The notes below the pieces were generated by a model that was not told where the DNA came from, ran no database searches, and saw only the letters and a program-made list of their open reading frames with translations. Position numbers and translations under genes: made by a program. A stretch of DNA of 64,000 bases from Deltaproteobacteria bacterium (lineage in GTDB: Bacteria; Myxococcota; Myxococcia; Myxococcales; JAHFDP01), in NCBI GenBank assembly GCA_023248955.1, contig JAHFDP010000002.1:1-64000 (forward strand). Direction: 5' to 3'. Below, piece after piece: positions 50,146-59,320 of this stretch. Every line of letters starts with the position of its first letter. The stretch's first letter is position 1.

Positions 50146-52413
50146 ATGCCGCGAGGGAAACTTTTTGGCTGCCTTTTTTTGCTTTTGGCCTGTGCCAAAC
50201 CCGCCGCGCAAAAAACCCCCGCGTCAAAAAAATTGCCGCCCGCGCTCTGCGGCGACCGCCTTTGCGCCGACGGCGAACAGTGCCTCGCGCTCGAAAGCGC
50301 ACCGACTTCGCCGGCCTGCGTTTCCGCTGGCGATTGCCATGCTGTTCCGCTTGGCCGCGATCTTTTCGGAGAAGCGCTGAACGCCGTGGGGTTGTCGCGT
50401 TGTACGGCCACTCTTCCCGCAGACTACCTCGCCCGCTGGCCATCGGCCGTGCAGCATGATCCCTACCGACTGTCGCATTTCGCCACCGCGCATGATTCGC
50501 CGCTGACGGCGCCACATTGGGCCGATGGCTTGGCGCGCGCCTTCGGCGATCCTGCGCGACTTCACGTCGCCGGTGAATCGATTGCCGAAGCTGCCGCGCG
50601 CTTGGGCTTTCCACTCCAGACGGAACCGCCGCCGCATGCCGTCGACAGCGGCGCACCGCTCGCGATGGCGATGGTGGATCTCCTCCACGCGCGGGGCGGA
50701 ACAGCCGACGGATCCGCGCTCTCCAAATCGGCCGTGCCCGTGCCCGCCTCGCTTCAGAAAAAAATCGCGCGCATTCTCTACGCGCTCATCGATGCCGCCG
50801 CCGCACGCGATCGCGCCTTCGCGGCCGTCACCGATTTGCCGGCCGCTTACCATCTTGCACCGTCGCTTCTGCTCACCAGCGCGGATGGCGCCGCTTTTGA
50901 TCCATCGCTTCCGGCGGTGCGCGATCTACTCACCAAGCAGATCGGATGGACCGACCTCTACCAGGGCGCGCACGATCTCGCTGCCGCAGTGGAAAACGCC
51001 GCGCTGGAAACGGAAACAGGCGCGCGCGGATTTTCCTTCGACGTGGACACGCCGCTCGGTCGCGTGGTGATTGCGGACGCCGCGGATCAAATTCACGACG
51101 ACACCGCGGGCCCCGTGCTCCTGCTTGTCGACACCGGTGGCAACGATACGTACCGCTTTCCCGCGGGCGCCAGCAGTGCATGGGACCATCCAATCTCCGT
51201 GGTGATCGATCTCGCCGGCGACGATACGTACGGCTACACGGAAGTCGCGGATCCCGGCGACAGCGGCCGCTTGCCCTCGGATCACGACGGCCGCTTCATT
51301 TCGGGCGACGTGACGAAGGGAGAAACCGCGCGCTCGAAAAGCGACCAGGCACGGCAAGGCGCCGGCCGCTGTGGCATCGGCATGCTGTTCGATTTCGCGG
51401 GCAACGATCACTACCGATCGCTGCGCATGTCGCAGGGATTTGGCGCGCTCGGCGTTGGCGTGCTGGTGGATCGCGCGGGTGACGATGTTTACGAAGCAGA
51501 AGCGGGCGCACAGGGCGCGGCGGTCTTCGGCATCGGACTCTTGCTCGACGGCACGGGCAACGATCGCCATCGAATCTATTCCTACGGGCAGGGATTCGGT
51601 TTCGTGAAAGGTTTCGGCGCGCTCGTCGACGGCAGCGGCGATGATGACACCTTCGCGGATCCCGGCGCGCCCGACGAAGGCGGCGATCCGCTGTACTTCA
51701 GCCCGCAGCTACCGGGCCGCGGCAACACCTCCTTCGTGCAAGGCGCGGGATTCGGTCGCGCGGACAGCGGCGCTGGCGCTGGCTCGATGAGCGGCGGCAT
51801 CGGCGTGCTGGTGGATCTCGCGGGATCCGATCACTACACCGCTTCGGTTTTCGGACAGGGCGCCGCCTACTTTTTCGGCACCGGCATTCTCGTCGACGCC
51901 GGCGGCGACGATCGGTACGAGGGAAAGTGGTACCTGCAGGGCGCCGCCGCGCACAACGCGCTGGCCGTCTTTCACGATCTCGCCGGCGACGATCGCTACA
52001 ACACCGGCACCATCAAACCGGTCGCTACATCGATGGGAGTCGGCCACGATTTTTCCGTCGGATGGATGATCGACGACGCGGGTAACGACATTTACAACGC
52101 GCCCGGTCTGGCACTCGGCGCGGGCAACGCTTGCGGTTGGGGATTTTTCATCGACGGCGGCGGAGACGACACGTACACCGCCTCGGCCGATCGCACGCTC
52201 GGCGCGGTGGGCGAAACCGCCGACGATGCTTTCTACGCTGCGCGCCCGACCATCGGAGTCAGCGTCGATCGCGGTGGCTCGAACGCTTACACACTCGGTG
52301 TGCAAACCGTCCGTCGCGCTGGCAAGCTCACGACGACGGACGCGGATCCGAAGGCGCCGCTCGCCAAAGGCGTTCAGCTCGACGCCGACGGCGCGCTCTT
52401 GGTTTTGCCATGA
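50146..52413 (+). CDS. Lipoprotein with about twelve xDxxGxDxY repeats
   Basis: 755 residues from the ATG at 50146, just before the signal and lipobox (LFLLLACAKP, Cys near 16). The N-terminal third is helical with a short Cys-containing segment (LCGDRLCADGEQCLALESAP). From about 325 to 710 a motif of the form [VIFL]D-x-[AG]-G-[DN]-D-x-Y recurs about twelve times, often 26-27 residues apart: LVDTGGNDTYRF, IDLAGDDTYGY, VDRAGDDVYEA, LVDLAGSDHYTA, VDAGGDDRYEG, DDAGNDIYNAP and more. Spacing and content suggest a parallel beta-roll or beta-helix, possibly calcium binding, but it is not the RTX nonapeptide (GGxGxDxLx). No enzyme motif. An in-frame reading from 49612 lies opposite the sensor kinase and is rejected. 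Confidence 0.8.
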   Translation: MPRGKLFGCLFLLLACAKPAAQKTPASKKLPPALCGDRLCADGEQCLALESAPTSPACVSAGDCHAVPLGRDLFGEALNAVGLSRCTATLPADYLARWPSAVQHDPYRLSHFATAHDSPLTAPHWADGLARAFGDPARLHVAGESIAEAAARLGFPLQTEPPPHAVDSGAPLAMAMVDLLHARGGTADGSALSKSAVPVPASLQKKIARILYALIDAAAARDRAFAAVTDLPAAYHLAPSLLLTSADGAAFDPSLPAVRDLLTKQIGWTDLYQGAHDLAAAVENAALETETGARGFSFDVDTPLGRVVIADAADQIHDDTAGPVLLLVDTGGNDTYRFPAGASSAWDHPISVVIDLAGDDTYGYTEVADPGDSGRLPSDHDGRFISGDVTKGETARSKSDQARQGAGRCGIGMLFDFAGNDHYRSLRMSQGFGALGVGVLVDRAGDDVYEAEAGAQGAAVFGIGLLLDGTGNDRHRIYSYGQGFGFVKGFGALVDGSGDDDTFADPGAPDEGGDPLYFSPQLPGRGNTSFVQGAGFGRADSGAGAGSMSGGIGVLVDLAGSDHYTASVFGQGAAYFFGTGILVDAGGDDRYEGKWYLQGAAAHNALAVFHDLAGDDRYNTGTIKPVATSMGVGHDFSVGWMIDDAGNDIYNAPGLALGAGNACGWGFFIDGGGDDTYTASADRTLGAVGETADDAFYAARPTIGVSVDRGGSNAYTLGVQTVRRAGKLTTTDADPKAPLAKGVQLDADGALLVLP

Positions 52414-52497
52414 CCAGCACCAGCGTTCGCGAGCTCGTCTCCGGGAGTCTGTTCCGCGAAGGTCTGCGCACGCTCGCGTGATAACCTTCAAGCCACG

Positions 52498-52874
52498 ATG
52501 TCCGCCGCGAACACTCCCGCCGTGGGCTTCAACCACAACGTCACCTACCGAGGAAAAATCTTTCACGTGCAAACCGAAGACACGGGCCTTCCGCACGCGC
52601 ACTGCATCACGCACATCTTCCTCGGTGGCAACGTCGTGGCCACAAAAAAAACGTCTTACGCCGACCGCGCGAAGAGCAGAGATCTCGCTAAAGTCGTGCG
52701 CACGATGATGGAGAACCAGCACAAAGAGATGATGACAAATCTCATCCACGGCGCTTACGACGCCAAGCTCAGCGGCAACGAAAGAGCATACCAACCCGGC
52801 GTGCTCGCGAACGGCAGTCTTGCGCCGGCGCTGCTCGTCGGCGGTGCGAAGCCTGTCTTGGATCCGAAAAAAAA

Positions 52875-52878
<4 letters not shown>
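52498..52878 (+). CDS. Conserved hypothetical protein
   Basis: 126 residues. The block FNHNVTYRGKIFHVQTEDTG, followed by LPHAHCITHIFLGGNVVATK and KTSYADRAKSRDLAKVVRTM, is a pattern I have seen in Deltaproteobacterial proteins of unknown function (HVQTEDxG ... ITHLFxGGxIxAxxKxxY). The C-terminus (MMENQHKEMMTNLIHGAYD) is helical and charged. No signal or membrane helix: cytosolic. Its stop overlaps the GTG start of ftsE by 4 bases, so it is probably made with the FtsEX proteins. Confidence 0.75.
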
Positions 52879-53529
<651 letters not shown>

Positions 53530-53534
<5 letters not shown>

Positions 53535-53565
53535 AGAGCTGTCGATTAATCGGCAGCTCTTCATC
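53530..53565. repeat. 36-base palindrome at the ftsE stop codon
   Basis: Almost perfect inverted repeat centred at 53547/53548 (TTAA centre), arms reading GATGAAGAGCTGTCGATT and its complement, with one T:G mismatch at 53542/53553. It contains the ftsE stop codon. It can form a very stable hairpin in RNA or a cruciform. It shares the core AGAGxTGTCGAT with the second palindrome at 53727-53762. No T-run follows. Confidence 0.85.
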
Positions 53566-53726
53566 TCGACGCGCAATCATGCGCGCGGCGGCGGGTGGGG
53601 TGAGCCCGGGGTCCGATCGAGCGCTTCCAGCGCCACCGCACGGGCCGGCGGCGCTTCCAATATGCGCCGCACATGCGCCGATTCACTCGGCGCAGAGGGG
53701 CGGGCGGCGGCCCGACCTTTCAACGA

Positions 53727-53762
53727 CAAGAGTTGTCGATGGCAACTAATCGACAACTCTTG
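53727..53762. repeat. Inverted repeat over the ftsX start codon
   Basis: Perfect 14-bp arms, CAAGAGTTGTCGAT (53727-53740) and ATCGACAACTCTTG (53749-53762), with an 8-base loop. The ftsX ATG (53739-53741) lies at the top of the left arm, so the hairpin would cover the start codon and could limit translation. The core is related to the palindrome at the ftsE stop. The 161 bases between the two are GC-rich without a recognised gene. Confidence 0.85.
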
Positions 53763-54647
53763 AGACCGCTCTACTTTTTGCAGCGCGCGATCGCGAACCT
53801 CGTCCATGCGCCGCTCATGAGCCTGGTGGCCACCGCGACCATCGCGCTGTCGCTTTTCGTCGGCGCCATTTTTGCGCTCTCGATTTCGGGAGGTGAAGCG
53901 CTCCTCAACGCCTGGGGTGGCGCGGCGCATTTGACGCTCTATCTCTCACCGGCCGCGCCCGACGAGGCTGCGCGAATCCTGGCGCAGCGCGCGGCATTCT
54001 TGGCGGGACCGCAAGCGACCGTGCAGACCGTTACGCATGACGCAGCGCTGGCGCGGCTCAAACACGATCTAGGCGATTTGGGCCGCGCGCTCGATGGCCT
54101 CGAGGAGAATCCGCTTTCGCCGCTGGTGGAAGTTCGCCTTCCGCGCAGCGCTAATGCCGCCGAGGTCCGCGCGCTCGCTGATCAGTTCGCACGCATTCCG
54201 GAGGTCATCGACGTCGATTATGGACGCGCCTGGCTGGACCGGCTCACGTCGCTGCTTCTTGCGCTGCGATGGACCGCGATTCTCCTCGGTGTGGTCGTGC
54301 TCGCAGCGACCATTTTCCTAGTCTCCAACACCATTCAGTTGACGGTCTTCGCGCGGCGCGAAGAGATCGAAATCATGAAGCTCTGCGGCGGCACCGATTG
54401 GTTTGTTCGAACGCCGTTTCTCATCGAAGGCGCACTGCAAGGACTTGCGGGCGGCCTGATCGCGCTCGGCGGCGTTGCGCTCGCGCGCCATTTGCTGCTG
54501 CCCAAAATGGCCGACGCGCTAGCGTTTGCCGCGGGCATGGATCTGCCGCGCTTGCTTCCGTCGCAAATGCTCGCGGTCGCCGGCGGCGGCGCGGCGCTGG
54601 GCCTTCTCGGAAGCGCGCTCGCGGTGGGCCGCTTCCTGCGCGCGTGA
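53739..54647 (+). CDS. ftsX: Cell division protein FtsX
   Basis: 302 residues from the ATG at 53739. Topology is that of FtsX: one N-terminal helix (LMSLVATATIALSLFVGAIF), an extracytoplasmic domain (about 65-175), then three C-terminal helices around AILLGVVVLAATIFLVSNTI, LAGGLIALGGVAL and the last stretch. The cytosolic loop TVFARREEIEIMKLCGGTDWFVRTPF is the FtsX signature (RxEIxIMxLVGA). It couples FtsE ATP use to EnvC in the periplasm. It begins 204 bases after ftsE, unusual for a pair that normally overlaps. The first six residues (MATNRQ) come from the inverted repeat and look added. Confidence 0.93.
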   Translation: MATNRQLLRPLYFLQRAIANLVHAPLMSLVATATIALSLFVGAIFALSISGGEALLNAWGGAAHLTLYLSPAAPDEAARILAQRAAFLAGPQATVQTVTHDAALARLKHDLGDLGRALDGLEENPLSPLVEVRLPRSANAAEVRALADQFARIPEVIDVDYGRAWLDRLTSLLLALRWTAILLGVVVLAATIFLVSNTIQLTVFARREEIEIMKLCGGTDWFVRTPFLIEGALQGLAGGLIALGGVALARHLLLPKMADALAFAAGMDLPRLLPSQMLAVAGGGAALGLLGSALAVGRFLRA

Positions 54648-55750
54648 TGTGGATTTCCCTTCTTCTCGGCGTTGCGGCGGCGAGCGCTTCATCGCCGAAG
54701 TTGCGCGATCTCGACACCAAGATTTCCGAGGAGAAAGCCTCCGCTGCGCGGCTCCACGCGCAGGAGTTGGATGTTCTCTCAACGCTCGCCGCCGCAGAAG
54801 CGGCCGTTGATGCGACCGAGCGCAGTCTCGCGAGCGCCGAGCAGAAGAGCCGCGAATCACAAGCAACGCTCGACGCAGCGATTCTAAACGAGCAACAAGC
54901 GCAAGCACTTCTGCACAAGGCCACCGAAACGCTTGCTCCTCGCCTCCGTGCGCGACAGCGCATGGGCCACGAGGGGCTGATGCGATTCCTGGTCGATGCG
55001 CCAACATTTGCCGAACTCCTCACGCGTCAACGCGCGCTGGACACGCTCTTGAAACGCGATCTCGAGTTGGTCACCACGCTTCGCGCCGCTACCGACGCGG
55101 CACGCGTCTCTCGCGAAAAAACGGCAGCAGCGAAAATCGTCGTCGCCGCCGCGGTGCAAGACGAAGCCGTGCGTCGCGCCTCACTCGATCAAAAGCGCGC
55201 CACCGAAGCGGCGCTGCTCGCGCGCATTCGAAATGACAAAGCACTTCACGAAGCAGCCGCGCGCGAGTTGGAAAAAGCGCGCCAAGAACTCCTTCGCACG
55301 CTCGCGGGATTGCCGCGGTCGCCGCCGCGCAAAGCCACGTTCCGCGCGCTCCGCGGGCGATTGCCGTGGCCAACGCACGGCCGCATCGAGGTGCGTTTTG
55401 GCAAAGTGGAAGATCCGCGCCTTCACACGCTGAGCCTGCAACAAGGTCTTGATCTTCGCGCGCCGACGGGAACACCGGTGGTCGCCATCGCTCCCGGAAA
55501 AGTCGTCCACGCCGGATGGCTTCACGGCTACGGAAATCTTCTGATCGTCGATCAGGGCGACGGCTACTACACGCTCTTCGCGCATCTGGCGACAATGGCG
55601 CGCAACGTTGGCGACGCTGTTGGCGAAGGTGATCGACTCGGCGATGTCGGCGACACCGCATCCCTAAAAGGCGCGTATCTCTATTTCGAAATCAGAAGCG
55701 GAACGCAGCCGCAAGATCCCGCGCGCTGGCTCGGTCCGCGCCGGTTTTAA
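54647..55750 (+). CDS. envC: EnvC-like murein hydrolase activator (degenerate LytM)
   Basis: 367 residues, ATG overlapping the ftsX stop (TGATG). Short signal, then coiled coil (about 20-225, rich in Glu/Ala/Lys), then a LytM/M23 domain from about 260. The catalytic zinc ligands are lost: QGLDLRAP where an active enzyme has His-x-x-x-Asp, and YLYFEIR where HxHFE is needed. The end YLYFEIRSGTQPQDPARWLG closely parallels E. coli EnvC. So it should activate amidases and not cut peptidoglycan itself, under control of FtsEX. An in-frame reading from 54269 within ftsX is rejected. Confidence 0.92.
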   Translation: MWISLLLGVAAASASSPKLRDLDTKISEEKASAARLHAQELDVLSTLAAAEAAVDATERSLASAEQKSRESQATLDAAILNEQQAQALLHKATETLAPRLRARQRMGHEGLMRFLVDAPTFAELLTRQRALDTLLKRDLELVTTLRAATDAARVSREKTAAAKIVVAAAVQDEAVRRASLDQKRATEAALLARIRNDKALHEAAARELEKARQELLRTLAGLPRSPPRKATFRALRGRLPWPTHGRIEVRFGKVEDPRLHTLSLQQGLDLRAPTGTPVVAIAPGKVVHAGWLHGYGNLLIVDQGDGYYTLFAHLATMARNVGDAVGEGDRLGDVGDTASLKGAYLYFEIRSGTQPQDPARWLGPRRF

Positions 55751-57819
55751 CGTCCAAAAACATTTTGAATATTCTCAAACCGTCGCGTCCACGACGCCCA
55801 GTAAATATCGGTCGGCCAACCCGTTATCACGACGTCGCTCACCCCGGAGACGAACGGCGCAATCGACGCCGTCCCGGCATGAGCGCTATCTAATCCGTCC
55901 CGCAAGCGCTTGCCGGTATCAAGAAAAATAAATCGATTGTCCGCGAAGAGAATGTTGCCAGCGTGCTCCGCGAGAACGCATTTCGGGCATTCCAGGTCAC
56001 GTTGATTGAGGAGCACGAGAACACGGTCTTCCAGATGCGGAGCTAGGTTCTTGAAATGGCCTCCTTCCGCCAGCCAATGCATCGGAATGGTCGTGGCCAA
56101 GAGGTATTCGTCCAGCGGACCGCCGGTGGCGATGTGGTCGCTGTTCACAAACATCGTCCAGTGGTCGAGGCCCAGTTTTTCATTCAACACCGTGTAATGA
56201 GCGATTTCATCGTTGGAGAGAAAGGTGCTCTCACGGTTGAACTGAAGAATGAAACCAAGCCCACTGGCCAGCACGAGCGTGAGCAACAGCGGCTGAGCCA
56301 GGCGCAGCACGCGCACGAGCGGTCCCGCACCTCCAACTGCATTCTCCAGTGCCAGCGCAACGATAGAAAAGAGCGGCACCGCGAGATTCGTATAAGCCTT
56401 CATGTATTGATAATTGTGGCCGCCGTCGATAAATCGGGTCTTGACGAGAATGGCCGCAACAAAGAACGGTGGCGCCAACCAAAACGCCCAATCGAGGTCT
56501 CGCCGTGCGCGAAAGAGCGCGAAAACCAGGCCACCTATCGCTGCCGAAAGAACGACCGTGATGAACAACCCCATCGGCGTTCGACCTATGTATTCATAAT
56601 GATATCCCGGTAGGGCGTAGATATTTCCGAGACCGACCATCTCCGCCGGCGACGCCCACTGCGGCTGCCAGAATCCGCCGCCGCCGCCATGAAGGAATCG
56701 AAGTTGCGCAATGATGTAGTGCGCCCAACGAATGGTGAGCGGGAAAACAATCAAGGCCCCGAGAAGCACCCCACTCCCAACAAGACTCAGCACGCGGCCC
56801 CGAAAACGTCGATTCAAAACGAAATCAAGCCCGACCATTGCCACCATCAGAATCGAAGAGAGAAAGATGAGCTCGCTGTAGCAGGCGAAGAGTCCCGCCA
56901 CGAGAAAGGCAATGAACCAGCGCTGGCGCTGTTTGTCCGAATCGGAATCTTGCCGAATCCGGAACAAAAGAAAGAGCAACAGCGCAAAGAAAGGAGCCGT
57001 GAAGGACTGCGCGCATTGTCCTTCATAAAAGACGTTTAATAAGTTGGCATTCAGCGCCAACGCGAGCGAATAAACGAGCGCGCGCCCAGACGAAAAAGCA
57101 AAAAAAGCGCGAAATGACGAATAGGAGATCGCCACCAGCGCGAGGAATGGAAATATGAGAACGAAGAGAAATACTTCGAGAACGTGCTTGGCTCCCACCA
57201 TGCGCGCCATGGTCGCAACGACCGAGGGAACGCCCCAGCGCAATGCTTTATTCAGATATTCCGTATCCACATACGCATTAAAGGAAAGCGCGTGACTAGT
57301 AGCCCTTTCATCGAAGGGCTCCTTGCCCAACTCGCTTCCCATGGTTTGCGCGGCCGCGCGAAGCGTACCGCCCTGCAACAAATATTGAGCGGTCTCCACA
57401 TAGCCGGTGAGGTCGATTCCTGCCCGATACGGCATCACCGCCCCGCCCGCTTGAAGAGCGGGAGAGAGGAGGACGCCCGCGAGCAGCACGAACGCGATCC
57501 AAGCGCGAGATTCTCCCGTAACGATATTTTTGAGGAACAAGGACCCGCTGGACCAATCGCTTCGCCAGCGCCAAGCAAACGCCAAAGTGAGAACGCCCGA
57601 CAAGGCCAGCGACAGCGGTCCCGCCAGCGTGGCGTCGGTATTCAAAGCAATCAATTCCGCGGAGAGAATAGCGATAAAAAGGAGCCCCAGAGCCGGAGCC
57701 AGGAGCGGCGCCAGAGGCGGTGCACGAAAAGCGCCTGGGATTAACCAAAGATAGATGCCAAGGCCGGCGCCCAACGCCAGCAGATAAACGGAAAGAAACG
57801 TCCAAAGGAGGGAAAGCAT
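55747..57819 (-). CDS. Large polytopic membrane protein, function unknown
   Basis: About 690 residues from the ATG at 57819, where a hydrophobic N-terminus begins (MLSLLWTFLSVYLLALGAGL); upstream in-frame codons and a weak ribosome site leave the start uncertain. About 12-13 membrane helices, with loops including MPYRAGIDLTGYVETAQYLL near 150 and FLHGGGGGFWQPQWASPAEM near 400. The C-terminal 150 residues are soluble and include HWTMFVNSDHIATGGPLDEY and FADNRFIFLDTG. General style is that of GT-C glycosyltransferases or O-antigen-type proteins. It is inverted within the envC-ctpA interval and its end overlaps the envC end by 4 bases. Its base composition looks less GC-rich than its flanks. Confidence 0.7.
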   Translation of the reverse strand: MLSLLWTFLSVYLLALGAGLGIYLWLIPGAFRAPPLAPLLAPALGLLFIAILSAELIALNTDATLAGPLSLALSGVLTLAFAWRWRSDWSSGSLFLKNIVTGESRAWIAFVLLAGVLLSPALQAGGAVMPYRAGIDLTGYVETAQYLLQGGTLRAAAQTMGSELGKEPFDERATSHALSFNAYVDTEYLNKALRWGVPSVVATMARMVGAKHVLEVFLFVLIFPFLALVAISYSSFRAFFAFSSGRALVYSLALALNANLLNVFYEGQCAQSFTAPFFALLLFLLFRIRQDSDSDKQRQRWFIAFLVAGLFACYSELIFLSSILMVAMVGLDFVLNRRFRGRVLSLVGSGVLLGALIVFPLTIRWAHYIIAQLRFLHGGGGGFWQPQWASPAEMVGLGNIYALPGYHYEYIGRTPMGLFITVVLSAAIGGLVFALFRARRDLDWAFWLAPPFFVAAILVKTRFIDGGHNYQYMKAYTNLAVPLFSIVALALENAVGGAGPLVRVLRLAQPLLLTLVLASGLGFILQFNRESTFLSNDEIAHYTVLNEKLGLDHWTMFVNSDHIATGGPLDEYLLATTIPMHWLAEGGHFKNLAPHLEDRVLVLLNQRDLECPKCVLAEHAGNILFADNRFIFLDTGKRLRDGLDSAHAGTASIAPFVSGVSDVVITGWPTDIYWASWTRRFENIQNVFGR

Positions 57820-57914
57820 TGGCGCGACAATACCGCCGTTTGTTCCGCGCGTGATCGCCGTCACATCCGCCGCCGAAATTGGCCCCACGCGGCAACGTGA
57901 GTTACGATTTTAAG

Positions 57915-59225
57915 ATGCGCACGCTTCGTAGGCTGGGCCTCGTGCTGTTTCTTACTGTCGCGGCCTTTTCGGGCGGTCTCGTCGCCACGCAAGCCGCGCT
58001 CGCCCGCGATCCCGCCGGCCCCTACGGCAAGCTCGACGTCTTCAGCCACGTCCTCTCGCTCATCGAGAACAACTACGTCGAAAGCATCGACGAGGGGCGA
58101 CTGGTATACGGCGCCGTGCGCGGCATGCTGGGGACGCTCGACCCGCACACCACATTCATGGATCCGCACGAATACCTGGCCATGAAGCAAGAGACCGACG
58201 GCGAGTATGGCGGCATCGGCATCGAAATCGATGCCAATAAAAATGGCGGCTTCGTGGTCATTTCGCCGATGGACGACTCGCCAGCGTCGCGCGCGGGAAT
58301 TTTGCCTGGTGACCGCATTATCAAAGTCGATGGCACGCTGACGTCCACGTGGAAAAAGGACGAAGCGGCAACCAAGCTCAAAGGACCACCGGGCACCAAA
58401 GTGACTTTGTCGATCATGCGCGATGGCTTTTCCGAACCGCGCGATTTCGTGCTGATCCGCGACAACGTCCGCGTGGTGTCGGTGGACCACCGCGTGCTCG
58501 ATGTCGGCCGTCACTATGGCTACGTCCGCATCAAGAGCTTCCAAGATCGCACCGACGTCTATTTGAAAAAGGCACTCGACGAGATGCGGTTGGAAGTCGG
58601 CGGCGAGCTTCAAGGCCTGGTGCTCGACCTGCGCAGAAATCCCGGCGGGCTTTTGGATCAGGCGGTGAAAGTGGCCGATCGCTTTCTAACCGACGGCGTG
58701 ATCGTGACCACCAAGGGCCGCGGCGGACGTCACGTCGAAGTGGAAACCGCGCACGAAAAGGACACCGAACCGAATTACCCGATGCTGGTGCTGGTCGATG
58801 GCGGCAGCGCTTCCGCGAGTGAAATCGTGGCCGGCGCGCTGCAAGATCGCGGACGCGCGGTGTTGATGGGAACGCAGACGTTCGGCAAAGGCAGCGTGCA
58901 AACGATCATCGAGCTCGAGGATGGCTCGGGCCTCAAGCTTACGGTGGCGCGCTACTTCACGCCGAGCGGCCGGTCGATCCAGGAGAAGGGCATCACGCCC
59001 GACGTCATCGTCGCCGCGGGCCAAGGCATCGCCTCGATCGGCGAAAACGGCGGCGTGCGCGAGAGCAGCCTCCCCAACCATTTCAAAAACAACGCCGGGC
59101 CGCAGGCCGCCAACGACGCGCCTTGGTACCAGCCCGACTACCAACTCAAGACCGCGGCGGACTACATGCGATCTTGGCAAATCATCAAGTCGACCGCCGT
59201 ACCCAAAACAGCCGAAGCCAAGTAG
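57915..59225 (+). CDS. ctpA: S41 C-terminal-processing peptidase CtpA
   Basis: 436 residues from the ATG at 57915, giving a signal or anchor (LGLVLFLTVAAFSGGLVATQ). Core elements: YGAVRGMLGTLDPHTTFMDP, PDZ domain (about 85-165, IGIEIDANKNGGFVVISPMD), YVRIKSFQDRTDVYLKKAL, LVLDLRRNPGGLLDQAV, catalytic Ser in DGGSASASEIVAGAL and Lys in TQTFGKGSVQTI. A tail (AADYMRSWQIIK) closes it. In related bacteria ctpA follows ftsEX-envC directly; here an inverted gene separates them. It would trim a periplasmic protein, perhaps a peptidoglycan hydrolase. It shares the SASASEIV core with the large S41 protease at 27637. Confidence 0.93.
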   Translation: MRTLRRLGLVLFLTVAAFSGGLVATQAALARDPAGPYGKLDVFSHVLSLIENNYVESIDEGRLVYGAVRGMLGTLDPHTTFMDPHEYLAMKQETDGEYGGIGIEIDANKNGGFVVISPMDDSPASRAGILPGDRIIKVDGTLTSTWKKDEAATKLKGPPGTKVTLSIMRDGFSEPRDFVLIRDNVRVVSVDHRVLDVGRHYGYVRIKSFQDRTDVYLKKALDEMRLEVGGELQGLVLDLRRNPGGLLDQAVKVADRFLTDGVIVTTKGRGGRHVEVETAHEKDTEPNYPMLVLVDGGSASASEIVAGALQDRGRAVLMGTQTFGKGSVQTIIELEDGSGLKLTVARYFTPSGRSIQEKGITPDVIVAAGQGIASIGENGGVRESSLPNHFKNNAGPQAANDAPWYQPDYQLKTAADYMRSWQIIKSTAVPKTAEAK

Positions 59226-59228
59226 TCG

Positions 59229-59251
59229 ACGCTTGAAAGGCCAAGCGTTTT
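59229..59251 (+). terminator. Possible intrinsic terminator after ctpA
   Basis: Seven-bp stem ACGCTTG (59229-59235) / CAAGCGT (59242-59248) with a six-base loop, followed directly by a short T stretch (TTT, then CGAC). Located just after the ctpA stop and 70 bases before the next gene, as expected for a weak rho-independent terminator. Confidence 0.5.
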
Positions 59252-59320
59252 CGACTTTTGGGCCGCCCCATGCTATCTGCGCCCAGCGTTTTGGCCTCTT
59301 TCTCGGAGTGAATTTCACGC

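Noticed and set aside
52410-52481. 23-codon frame MTSTSVRELVSGS... overlapping the stop of the repeat lipoprotein
   Set aside because: Very short, no ribosome binding site of its own and no family; probably chance.
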